DNA of 37,013 bases from Amphimedon queenslandica (Eukaryota; Porifera; Demospongiae; Haplosclerida; Niphatidae), in contig NW_003546324.1 of NCBI RefSeq assembly GCF_000090795.2, positions 227,560 through 264,572 on the forward strand, given 5' to 3'. The notes beneath the pieces are model-generated. The model did no database searches and was not told the origin of the DNA. It was given only the letters and a program-made list of their open reading frames with translations. The position numbers and the translations under genes are program-made. Position 1 is the first letter of the stretch. Every line of letters starts with the position of its first letter. Positions 1 through 13,500 of this stretch are shown piece by piece.

Positions 1-786
1 TTGTGAAATTTAATTTTCACCACGAGATTCAAAGAATAAAACATGATAATTATTTGCAGGGACATACATGTAGTATTAGCGCACAATCAAGCAAACAATG
101 TCAATGGCACCTTTAGGTACATGACTGCATATCTAGAAAGAAAGTTGATTGATACGTTTGGAATGCTTTTATTGATTCATTTTATGCTTTCTCCCAGTCC
201 TTGCTATAGGATTTCCTGGACCAACCATAATAATTTCACCAGAGCCTTACAGACTTAACAAACAAAACAAAAAAAAATATTCAGCCAAAACAAACTTAAG
301 GTTATCAATTACTGTTGCTGTGTTGAAAATTCTCAATAAAATGAATGTTACTTTGGTCTTTATTCTACTTTTCAAATTCAATATTATTTCCTTTAAATTT
401 ACTTTTACTGATATTACAATAATGAAATTTTATCATGAATTGTTCAATGATGCTTAATTTGTGAAGCTACAGAGGTATAAAATAATAATTCCCTGTTTCC
501 TAGAAACAGCATCAATGTAAAGAGAGGGTATTGTACGTGTATTTAAAAGGCACTCAGGTGTTTTGATTATAATTATCTTGACTCGTAACAATTTATTTTT
601 TGTTTAATCTGTATTAACATAAAAATTAATAATATGTCCTCTTCACTATACACACTTTTTTAACTTAGCGGTAATAATAATGATAGTAGTATAATAGTAA
701 AATTAATAATAATAAGAATCTAATAACTAATAATTATTGATAGCTAAAAAAAGTATTAAAATTCACACATCAAACTCTAAAGTAGT
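1..786. other. 3' flank of the receptor gene, no coding region seen
   Basis: AT-rich sequence with short open frames on both strands (for example 43-258) that lack similarity or splice context. It probably contains the 3' UTR of the minus-strand receptor and the start of the next intergenic region. Confidence 0.5.
592..597 (-). terminator. Candidate poly(A) signal of the SRCR receptor gene
   Basis: AATAAA on the minus strand, about 190 bp beyond the stop codon at 787. Position is compatible with a 3' end, but the region is so AT-rich that a chance match is quite possible. Confidence 0.3.
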
Positions 787-1556
787 TCAATTAATTTCAT
801 ATTTTTCATGCCCATCAAAGTTTCTTTTATTAACAAATGCAATGTTAACATCAAGACCCTTCTTCTTCTCTGTTTTTTTTCTTATAAGGCAGGTAGTAGT
901 AATAATTCCAATGATAATTACAAAAGCAAAAATTATGATACCAACAAAAGATCCCACAATAACAATGGACTTGTCACTTTGGTCTTTGTTAGCATCAGTT
1001 GGCATTGGTGATGTCACTGAGGTACTGGTAGAAATTGTAGAATCATCAATAATCTCAGTGCCTACAAAAAAACTCAGTTTCATTCCCATATTGTTTTTGA
1101 GGGCTGTAAATTTTGAAAATTTGTCTAAAAATCTATTTTTCATATTTAATTTTCACAAAAATTAATCATACTGTCTACCATATTGTTTGGTATTAAATTG
1201 ATTTTTGGCAAAATTAAGTTTCACAAAACTTTTAAAGAATTGCAAACTATAAATTCACAGCCCTTAAAAATTGTGCACTATAATAGTAAAAAACATCATG
1301 ATCTTACTGCAGTTAGTTCCAGTGAACCTTGCTGAACATATGCACAAGTATTCTCCTGCAGCTATTTGACAGGTAGCACCATTTAGGCAGAAGTTCACTT
1401 CACAATCTTCATACACTATAAAAAATCTAATCAATTGCTCATTATGGGAGTAAACTATACCAGTTTCGTTACAAGTAATTCCATTGTACCCACTAGCACA
1501 TACACAGGAATTGTTGCTTACACATGCTCCATGAACACAAGGACGATTACAAAAAA
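787..1556 (-). other. Two EGF-like domains, transmembrane helix and cytoplasmic tail (exons 57-59)
   Basis: Exon 1461-1556 encodes an EGF-like module ([19 protein letters not shown]...GITC). Exon 1308-1415 encodes a second ([12 protein letters not shown]...[14 protein letters not shown]). Exon 787-1061 encodes a Ser/Thr-rich stalk, a ~25-residue hydrophobic helix ([19 protein letters not shown] and following residues), the stop-transfer RKKTEKKK, and a tail ending EKYEIN. The single tail tyrosine is the only obvious phosphorylation candidate. The first and last EGF cysteines fit the C-x(n)-C pattern with introns of phase 1. Confidence 0.82.
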
Positions 1557-4500
1557 CTATAGTAACAATTATTATAATTTTTAAAATGTTGAATTTAGAA
1601 AATACCAGGTTTAAGCAGTTTATTGACTTGATTAACTTCTTCACGAGTTTGTTTAGTGTTTCGTCCAATATTTATATTGCCAGTGGCAGCAATATCAAAT
1701 ATACAAAGCCAGTCCTCACCACACATCTGTAGTAATAAATATGAATTACATTAGGGTTCAATAGTATAGGGTTTCTCAATATTTATCAGCTCATAAAAGG
1801 TCCTTTTTAGTTTACTTAGCACAGATATTTTATTTTGTAGGTTGATACATGTATTTCTGTAAAAAATATTTTTTGCAGTTGATATTTATGCAACATGTAA
1901 ATTAATTTGGCATTGATTCTGATTAAAAATAGATTTTTTTTGATATTGAAAGCTGCCTCAAATTTTTGCCAAAAACTCTAAGCAATGATACAGAGTAAAA
2001 ATGATACAGTACATCCCAAGTTATTGTCGGTCAAAATTTTGTATTATCTGGATTTTTGGCTTCTTGTCAACTCATGAGCTTGTTTAGCATGTTTGTGGGA
2101 AACCCTAGCTCACAATAATTACAATGATCATACTTTTCTGGCATTCTTTTCAAGTATTGAATCATTGAATATTGCAGTAAAAGCAGGTTCATATTCTGGT
2201 CTATAAAACACATTCCAACTCCCTCCTGCATTGTAAGTGAACAGGCTGTCCAGTGGATTGGTAATAATCCCTATTAAACGTTATGCACAGCATTATAATA
2301 ATTCATATGCAGCTTACAAGTTAGTCCAAACTGACTATGTATCACCTCATTGCTGGCATTAGAAGGAATGGTATTGCTAGATTTTGACAACAGATCATCT
2401 TCTGGTTTACCATTATAATAACCAAGCAAGCCAGCTGTGTTATGTAGGTAAAGATTAGATAGAGATACAGATATATCATACAACATAATGTCATTCCCTT
2501 TCAAATTTATTGTTATTCCAGGATATATTGTCACAGTGTATGATTGATTGCCCTTTTGTGACACAGTTAAATGCTTAAATCGTTGTTCAGAGAGTCCCTT
2601 AAAATTAATCATGTCCCCATTCACTAGTACCTTTAAGTTATTATTACTTATTTCAAACTGGACAGTATCTGAATCATTGTGCTTAGCTACTATTGCAGTA
2701 ATAACTGTTCCACTAGTCTGGTTGGTATCATTACTAAAGGGTTCTGTCATTCTTGCTTGTATCATTAGTAATTCATCCATTGATTTCACTAGGATAAATT
2801 CACCATGTCCATTGAATGTATATTGAGTCCCATCTAAAGACACTAAGTGAGGATCACCAAATGTACGAGCTAAAAATTAAGGAATAATTAAATAAGGAAC
2901 TGCAGTAATAAGAATAATTGAATAAAAAATTATAGCTAATCATAGCAAGCATTCTTCTCACATTTTAAATTTTTTTCTGGTTTTACCTCTGCAGGCAATT
3001 ACAACATAAAGAAAGTTCATAGAAACAATAAAATTGAATCAAAATTGACTCAGACTTTCTACAGCATAGCATGTAATGCATTCTATTCTTCCTATGTTTG
3101 TCAAAATACCAGTACGGAATATTTTGCCATATTTTTGAGTAACTTAAAAAATCTACTGACAAGAAGCTGAAGTTGAACTTAATGCCAAAATCCTGTGGGA
3201 ACCCTGCTCAGGCGTATGTCTTTAAATCAAAGCTCTACATTTTAAATTGCTACATATATTAATTAAGAAAGAAAAAGATAACTATATCATTTTTGCAATT
3301 TTGACTGTCTTTCATCATGCCGCAATATTTTCATAAAACTTCAAACTTAGTTAATACAAATAATTATTATACAATATACTGTACCTGGCAATGGTCGTTC
3401 AGGGTAACTTGAACAATTATCATTTGGCCTTTTGTCATAATAGCGACTCTGACAGCCAGAAAAATACTTTCCAGCACAACATAAATGACGAGGAGCAAGA
3501 TCTTGAACTACATGACCTAATATTTTAATGAAAATGATAAATAGACTATCAAAAAACAAATTTATTTTACCTGCAAGGGCCAATAAGTTGCTAGGATAAA
3601 CACTATATGCTGACCCACCATCAGTACCAGTTAAAATGTTTCCATCATCACCATAACAGCATTGCTGGCTTGGGCCAAAAAAACTATATATCAAAATTGC
3701 AAGGAAAAATACTAGTACAAGTAATAGATAAAATGATGGCATACCTAACATTACTTTGTCTATAACAACCATTAGTTGCTGCTTTTCTATCGAAATATTC
3801 TTCCCTTATATAATCTTCCCAATTTTTTTCTTCAGCATATCTGTCATCTACTGTGGCTTGATTCTTATTACAAGGGCACGGTGGTAGTGCCTCAGTGTTT
3901 ATACCACCATCAAATTTATGCCATAATTCACATCCTGCACGAAGTTTAAGTGACCTCGCAACCTCTTCAATTTCTTCTTTAATTTTGTCTTTAATTATTT
4001 TCTTGACTTTTCTATATAAATAGCGAAGAGCTGCTTTTGCACCACGACGAAATAAAGTACGAGCTGCTATAAATGCTATAGGAAGAATTGGAACTCTCTT
4101 CTGAATTTTGCTTGACAAAGTGAAATTGCTGATAGTAACTCTTATTTGTGATAAGCGAAGAGATGTGTCATTAATCTCAGGATAGTCAGGAATAATAACT
4201 TCAGCTCTTTCATCACTAGCTGGAACATCTGATGCTAATGTTTTTGGGCTCTCCCATTGATGTAAATCAGTATTATATAGTATCTTTTAATTAAATATTC
4301 ATTAATTAAGTAGCAAAATTGTAAATAATAAGCTTACCATGGTTATGTTTACCGTAACATTGTAACTATGAAGCAATCCTTCTGTAAGAGCTGATTCATT
4401 CCATGTTACATTAACTGCATCCTCTGTTCCAATATAGTAACCATCATTGCTTATAACATCAATATCAGACATTGTATCTTCCAATAGAAAAGGGAGAACT

Positions 4501-7500
4501 GCGCATTACATAAATATTACTAACAACAGAATATCACCTATAGGTCAATTACCATATCTGAATTTTGTTTTTCCTGTTCGAGCTGTTGTTCCCCGCTTTA
4601 TTTTAACAGTAAAATCAACAATTCCATCATTAGCACCAAATGGTGTAACACAAAAACACTGTTCTTCGGATAGATAGGCCCCAGGAATCTCAATGTGACC
4701 AAACGTACAGTTAATTTCATCATCAGCCATAAAAACTGGTCCAGTAATAATAACTATTTCTCCTCCCAGCACACTACCAACTGACCGGCTAAGATGAACA
4801 GGAAAAGAACCTAGCAATTTATTCATGTAATCTTAATTGTTACTACTTCTTGTTACATACCTATACACTTTACTCCAGCATCTTCATAATGATAACAGGA
4901 TCTGACACTATACATGTCCCTATTACACTCCAGTACAGACATTTCATTTCCATTGCACCAAAGATTTGATAAAAATATAGGACCAGGCCCTGATCCATAA
5001 AAAGCACCATATCGAGCAGTGGCTTCTATAGCATGATTAACAATAATTTGATGTACAATATAACTATACCTGAAGGATAATATCCCAGCTGTTTACAGAC
5101 AACGTTGGCATCATTAGTACCCCAACTATCATCACAAACACTTCCCCACACTCCATTTATGCATACTTCAACCCTTCCTTCTGATTGTGTAGGACCATTT
5201 ACTAATCTTAAAGAACCATGTTCACAGTTACTGACATGTATACTAACATCTATAAACGAAAATAATAATAAATTTCCATGCATGTCTACCTTGACAAATG
5301 ACTCCAGCATCAGCAGTACTATCACAATTTGAATTGTCTCCACCATATTCAATAATGCAATCCATAATGGAATCTTCTGTTCCATTACAAATGACAGATT
5401 CTATGTTTGTTGGCAATAGTGAATGACTGTATCCATTTTTAGCAGCAATAGCACCTTAATATTAAATGAAATTAACTATTATTATTTACTATTTATAATG
5501 TAAATACCATACGAAGAAAACCCTTGCTGTTTGCAAATGACAGAAGCAGCATTATCATTCCATGCACGGTCACAAATTGTTCCCCAAGTTTGATTGACAC
5601 AGACTTCAACACGTCCAAAAGAAGGATTTGAACTACCTACTATTCTCACTTGCCCATCAGTGCATAATACTATAGTATTCATAAGTAAATTAAAGACATG
5701 AATTTAATGTTGTACCTTCACATTCAACACCTGCAAGTTCATATCTGTAACATCTTAAAATTCCATAACTATTTGGTCTACGACAATCTAGCAAAGTTTC
5801 TTCCCTTCCAGTACAGTCTAAATTGGCTACCATAATTGGCAAGCTACTTGTACCATAGTAAGACCAATACCTTGGCTTGGAACCTTTTGATCAAAGTTCT
5901 AATTTAAATATGATAACATGATAATTGCACTTACCAACTCGTTGATATCCCAGCTGCTTGCAGGCAACATTGCTATCAAATACTCCCCAGCCATCATCGC
6001 AGACACTACCCCATGCATTATTGATACAGATCTCAACACTTCCTTGATTTGATGTTGATCCACCTCTCAGTCTCAATTGACCAGTTGAGCAATTGGAGAA
6101 AGGTATGTGTAACCCTGTACACACGTTAATCAGTTAAGCATAACATATGAGGTCATAATTACCTTGACATATTACACCAGCTTCATTCTGAGCACAATGC
6201 GGATAAGATACTTCATATGGTGTCAAATGAAGTGGGCAGCTAAACAAATTTCCTTCACTACCAGTACAATTGACCCCATAGACACGCATAAGAAAGGGAT
6301 AAGACACTGTCACAAATCGACCATAAGCAGCCATTGCTCCTACCAGCAAACAATTGTTATCATCCAAATACATGTATAGTTACAAACCATAAGAAGAATA
6401 TCCTGTTTGACGACAAACAACAGCTGCATCATTGTTGTCCCACTTATTATCACACACTGTTGCCCAAGTTTCATTGACACAAACTTCAACACGTCCAATA
6501 CCTGGTCTACCTCGAATGCGAACACTTCCATCAGTACATAAACCTTCATTAAAAATAAATGTTTTTTTGTTGTATAAGTATATATAAACAAGAACTGACA
6601 AAAATCAAAATGCACTCACTTATATACACAATGTACAGGATTACCAAAACTACCGTAATTCTTCTAAAAGTTTGCCATAGTCACTTTCAATAAATAAAAA
6701 ATGAATCATTCATGAATAAATAAATTCATGAATCTCGTTCACTATCAACTAAACTGTATAGGCCCACTAATGGCAATCATTTGTCTGGCAGAGTGCTGCT
6801 CGAGGAATCACTGTGAGCTAGACATGACTCTTCCACCACAGGAGGGAAATGGCAAAATCATAAGAACTTTACAAAACGAATAATTAGAATTAATTTTAAA
6901 ATAAAAGTAAAATTATTTATTTTGAAATTAGAGTTGAGAAATTTTAGAAGAATTACGGCACACAACATTACCTAACATGAAAAACTATTACAGTCACATA
7001 ACACAGCATGCAAAAAAGCCTACATACATGTACCATATAAATTTAATGATAGTACCTAATGGTTTAATTATCACAATTATGCTTACCTATACACTTGACT
7101 CCAGCTAATTCAGTAGAAATACAATTTAGCAGGTGGTTAACAGATGATCTCTGGCAATCCAGGAGAGTTTCTTCTGATCCAGAGCAATAAAACAACCCAT
7201 AAACAAAGAATGGACTCTCAGAAACTCCAAAAAAATTATTTCTATATACTTGAGACCCTATAATATAAAGAAGCAATCAAAGTAAGTGTTATATAGAATA
7301 TGAACTCACCATAAGGTTGGAGCCCTAATTGATTGCATAAAACATTCCCATCATTACTATCCCAGTAGTCATCGCATATGGAGCCCCAAGTATTTCTATA
7401 GCATATTTGTACATTCCCTTCATTATTTGTATTTCCTCCAACTAGTCTAACATCACCATCAGTACAATTATCATATTGAGTAGTATTACCTACGTTTGAA

Positions 7501-10500
7501 TTTATAATGATAGCAGCAGAAAGCCATTACATTAACTTACGCATACAAAATACTGCTGCATCATTCCTATCTGTACAACCTTCTCCACTGTAAGTTGTAC
7601 TATATTGGCAGTCCCATAGTGAACTCTCGTTACCAACACACTGCAATTCAAATATACCCATCGGCCACTCATAGTTGATATAATCATTGGGTATTGCAAT
7701 GGAACCTGTGCGTCACAAACCAAACAAATCATTATAAATGTACTGCTGTACATTACCATAATGTGAATATCCTAACTGAGAACATATTACAGTAGCTTCC
7801 TGTACTGTCCAACTATGAGAGCAAATAGTGACCCAAGAGCCATTGTAACACACTTCAACTCTTCCTCTTAATTCGGCTTTGTCTCCAAGTCTTATAGATT
7901 CATTAGTGCATGCAGCTATATGTATAAAAAAGCAAACATCTGATTAAGCCACTACCAAACTATATGTAGTGATACAGACAGATCACAAATTTAAAATGAT
8001 CATTACACAAAAAATTTCTGACTAACAAATTTTATGCTCACCACAGCTGTAACTTAAAATGTATCAATATGTATTATATCAGAAAATGACATAAATATTA
8101 TACTTTGACCATGCATGCATGAATGACATTAAGTTTGTCCATTAATTGGTAAGTGGATTTTTTCATGCACAATGTACTGTTAGCTCAAAAATTTGTGACC
8201 ACAAACTTTACATGTAACATAAATTTAATTTTATTGGAGTCATTTTTGGCAATTTTATGTACTAGATTAATTGGGCCATAAAAATGTATAATGAAAATAC
8301 TTTGACTAGATATTGGTAATTTGCTATCTTTTGCATCATGCAAAATTAGCAATTCTTTACAAACTGAGTGCTTAAAAAATTTATTTGTGTTATTCTGGCT
8401 AAGAGAAAGGTAAAAAAAATAATAAATAAAGGCTGTTATTCTTACATTCACAAATCACACCAGCACGACTACTGTGAAAACAACCAGTGGCATGACATGC
8501 TCTCTGATTGCACTGAAGTATGGATTCTTCAGAGCCACTACATTGAAGATGAGACATTAGTATAGGGGCAGTTCCAGGACCAAAGTTTTTGACTCTTGCT
8601 CCTGTGAAAAAATTGATTTGTAGAATAAGTGTAATAATTATTTCTTACCAAGTGGAAGATAGCCTAGCTGTTTACAGATAACATTACTGTCTGAAATATC
8701 CCAGTAATACGAACAAACAGCTCCCCATGCCTCATTAATACACACCTCAACTCTTCCTTCATGTAGATCATTACCATCGACAAGTCTTACCTCACCATTG
8801 GTACAATTGGTTTGTTCAACAAACTCTATTCATTACTTCACACTTATGCAATTAAAGTGAATAGCACATTACCTTGACAAAGCAACCCAGCATCATTATA
8901 TGAGGCACAGTTGTGCAGTGATGGATTACTATGTGAACAGTTAAATAGGCTCTGTTCTAAACCAGTACAGTTTAAATTTGTAATACCAAATGAAAGTTGT
9001 CCCTCAGTATAACAACCATAAGTTGGCATAGCACCATAAGGAGAGTATCCTATTTGTCTACAAGCTACCATTGCATCACTTAAATCCCAATTCTGGTCAC
9101 ACAGTGACGTCCAAACTGTTTCAACACACAACTCTACACGACCAGCAGTCTTACTTGATGCACCAGCTAGCCTTACGTCACCATTGTTACACCTTTCTAT
9201 TTTTAAAAAAATAATTAAAGTTGATAGTATATTATTTTACCTAAACATACTACACCAGCTACATTTCCATCACCACACTTTGTCACAGCAGTGAGAGTAT
9301 TATAGCTGGTGCATGCCAATAATGATTCAACAGTGATATCAACACATTTTAGATCATTTATTATGTGAGGAGTATCACTATGGCCAAAATAACTGTCAGT
9401 AACAATAGTGACTCCTGTAAATGTAAACACAAAATTTCTCATTTTGAAGAATATTTACTTTACCTGTTTCTCTATGTCCAAGTTGTCTGCAGACAACTAT
9501 AGCATCATTATTAGACCAGGAATCATGACAAACTGACCCCCAGAAATTGTTGTAACAAATTTCTACACTTCCTTCAAACTCATTAATCCCACCTACCAAT
9601 CGAACACTTCCATCAGTACAGTTTAAGTCAGCACTTTGATTGTGATCTAAAAGTGAATGTTAATTCATTTCAAAATATTAAGGAACACACATGTACTTTG
9701 GCAAATGATGGCAGCATTCCAACAGCTTTGTGTAGTAGGAGCTGTAAAAGAGCAATTCCATATGCTTGTTTCATAACCATTACAATTTAAATCATTAATT
9801 TGCAAAGAACGTGAATATTGGTAATTTGTTGCAGGAAGAATAACAGCACCTTTACAATTAATAAAATATGCACAAAAAGGTTGACACTAACCATTAACAA
9901 AAAATCCTAACTGCATACAAACTACAGTCAAATCAGCTCTATCAAAACTAGCCCCACAAATGGAGCTCCATTCTCCGTCTATGCACACTTGCACAGCACC
10001 AATATTATCATAAGAAGAGCCATTCAAACGCAAATCACCATTATCACATTTTGCTATAAAAGTGGGTAAGATTCATTGTATAAAGTGTCTATTTCACCTT
10101 GGCAAGTCACTCCAGCATATCTAAACATTCCATTAGAGCAGTCAATAACAGACTTCACACAGTCCCACAGTGCTTCTGAACTTTCACTACAGCCAAACTC
10201 ATATGGAACTAGTGGAAGTGTATCATATACAGTAAATGTATCCAAATAACCAACTGCATCTAAAACAGAATTTTACTAAAAAGGGTTATACAAACAAATC
10301 CTACCATATAATGAAAAATTCAGCTCTTTGCAAATAGTTGAAGCAAAATAGTTACTATTGTAATTGTCTGCACAAACTCCATACCAAATATTACTGTAGC
10401 ATATTTCCACTCGTCCTTTCAAAACAGCACTACCATTAGATAATCGTAAATCACCATCAGTACAATTGGAGAATTCTACTGGTATATCTGGATCAGAAAA

Positions 10501-13500
10501 TAATATTTATTGTATTATTACCAATACAATTATTTACTGTTGCATGAAATAGATGTGCTGTGACTAGGATCACAGTTATACTTAAACAAGCTATTACTGC
10601 GGCATTCTCGTATTACTGATTCATTCCCAATACAATTTAAATCATTAATAAGTATTGGAAGATTTCTACTTCTAATGCTATCCACTCTGACTGATCCTAC
10701 AATTAATATTATGGTATACTTTAATCATGTCATTTGTCAATTATTACCTTGTGACAAGTATCCTAACTGCCTACAAGCAACTTCAGCATCACTATCATTG
10801 AAGAAGTCACTGCAAATGCTACTCCAAGTATTACCAGAGCATACTTCAATATGTCCAATGTCATTGCTATTAGTGGAATGTGGAATAAGTCTTATATCTC
10901 CATCAGTGCAATCTGAGAAAAAGCATATGACACATTATTTAAATGTACAAACTCACTGTGGCACCTCACAGCCACAATACTTAGTACATCACATGAAGAT
11001 GGTTTTGTATAATGACTAATTGAGCAGTCTTCAATGCTGGTGTCATTAACAGAACATTCAATATCAGTCACTAACAAGACATCATTGGACGAGTTAGAGA
11101 AATAGTGGCTATAGAGAGACCCTCCTGCAATAACAACCAATTAATGTCATGTTTAGCTGTTAACATAATATACCTCCAGAATACCCAGCCTGATAGCAGA
11201 CTATCTCAGCATCAGTAGAATTAAACGTTTGATCACACAAAGTTCCCCACACTCCATTTAGACACATCAGAACTTTACCTTCATTAGCAGTGGTACCTCC
11301 AACCAACTGAACATCATAATCAGTACAATTAGCATGTGCCACATTAATATCTACATGTAAGAAAAGTTTTAAAATATACATGTATTTTATACCATATCAC
11401 CCCATATTTTGTTTCGATAATTTTACAAAAAATTGATAAAACTCTGGTTAATTAACCAACATGTGCAGCTATTACAATTGCAGCCAGTAGTTTTTGTAAT
11501 TATTAAAATTTCATGAAAAACCACAAAAATTACAGACAATGGAAATTTAGAGCTATGCAGTATTACCTTGACAGATAACAGAAGCATCTTCATAGAAATT
11601 ACACTCGGAGTAGATAGAAGCTTCAGTGCTATACAAACAATCAAATATACTAGATTCACTACCATCACAATTCACATCAAATATAGTGTGAGGCAAGAGA
11701 CTTTCGTTATAAAACGATGTTTTGGATATTGCACCTACATGTACATATGTTTCATAAGTGTGATCAAAAATATAATACAGTACTAGTGAGTTCTAACCAT
11801 AATAAGAAAATCCCAACTGCCTGCATAAAACACTAGCATCATTGTCATCCCAATTGTCATCACAAATAGTACCCCAGGTTTCATTTAGACATATTTCAAT
11901 GCGACCAAACATATTATACCTCAAATCACCTCTGAGTTGAATGTCTCCATTTGTACAAGGGGCTAAACAAAAAAATAATACATCAATAAATGAAATTTTA
12001 TCCTAGCTGCATGCTGCATTGTACCTAAACATCTAACACCAGCACGAGAAGCACAAGTAGAGGTGTCATGCATGCAGTCCAGTAATTTTGTTTCATTTCC
12101 AATACAAGAAAAGGACGAAAAGTGCTCAGGACCAAGTCCAATGCCAAATGAGGCAGTAACAGCACCTAAACACAAACCACAATAAATGTCTGTACAAATG
12201 TGCACACTGTTCTACTCACCAATGCCAGTATGCCCTAATTGTCTACAAGCAACAGCTGCATCTGGTTGATCCCAACCATTGGTACAAACACTTCCCCAGG
12301 CACCATTAAAACAAATTTCTACATGACCTTCATACTGTGACTGACCTCCTACTAGTCTTACATCACCATTTGTGCAGTTGTCTGCATTGTCAGGTTCTAT
12401 CAAAAAGATGAAATCAAAATTGATAAACATTTATTACAATACCTTGACAGTGAACCCCAGCTCCTTCATAATGCCAACAAAAGGTTAATTCTGTATTATA
12501 TGAACAATTCCATATACTTCCTTCAGTACCATTGCAGTTTAAATCATAGATATGAAATGGGGGGATGTCATAATAACCTTCACGTGCAGTTGCTCCTGAA
12601 ACATAAAAGAATTAATTAATTTTTGGCTATTTATTAGCACTAACCTTCTGCAGGAAATCCAAGTTGTCTACAAAAAACACTAGCATCAGTGTTATCCCAC
12701 TTTCTATCACATATTGAACCCCATGTACCATCGACACAGACTTGCGCTTGACCCTTTAAAGGATTTGAACTATAGACTATCTTAATAGCACCATTTTCAC
12801 AAGGTTGATAAACTATACATACAAACATAGTAGAAATGTAGACATGTATTGTCATACCTTGACACCGAACTCCCATGTCATTATTATGATTACGATAAGT
12901 GGGTCTTTCATTATAATCATAATCACAATAAAACCAGGAGCTGTCATGTGATTCACAAGAAAGATAAGTGAGTAGTACTGGACCAGTTCCTTCACCAAAA
13001 TATGACCCACTGAAACTCATTGCACCTAAACAAAAAATTATGAACACAATAAGGGACAAAGAATGTTACCTGTTCTCAAATATCCAAGCTGATTACATAT
13101 TGTTCTAGCTTCATATCCTCTATGAAAGTAATTTACAGTCCCCCAGGCATTATTGATACAAACTTCTACTCGACCTTCATTTGGAGTTCTACCACCAACT
13201 AATCGAACAGCATAATCAGAACAATTGGAGTAAGTAGAGCCATGAACTATAATAATCACATTTATAAAAAATTAAAGGAGATTATTACTTAATTTTACCT
13301 GGACATATGACATTAGCATCATTTGTACTATAAGGTGTGCAGGAATAATAAGAAGAAGTATGAGCTGGACAGTCCAAAAGGTGACTTTCGGTTCCTGTAC
13401 AATCAAAACCAATCAAAGTGGGATAATTCCTGTTATAGTACCAATTAAAACGAATGGCTATAGCACCTTTGAAACAACAAAAATTAATCAAGAGTACTTT

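Noticed and set aside
43-258. 71-codon open frame on the plus strand
   Set aside because: No recognisable domain, no splice context, AT-rich flank; judged a chance frame.
737-1165. 142-codon plus-strand frame
   Set aside because: Antisense shadow of the transmembrane exon of the receptor gene.
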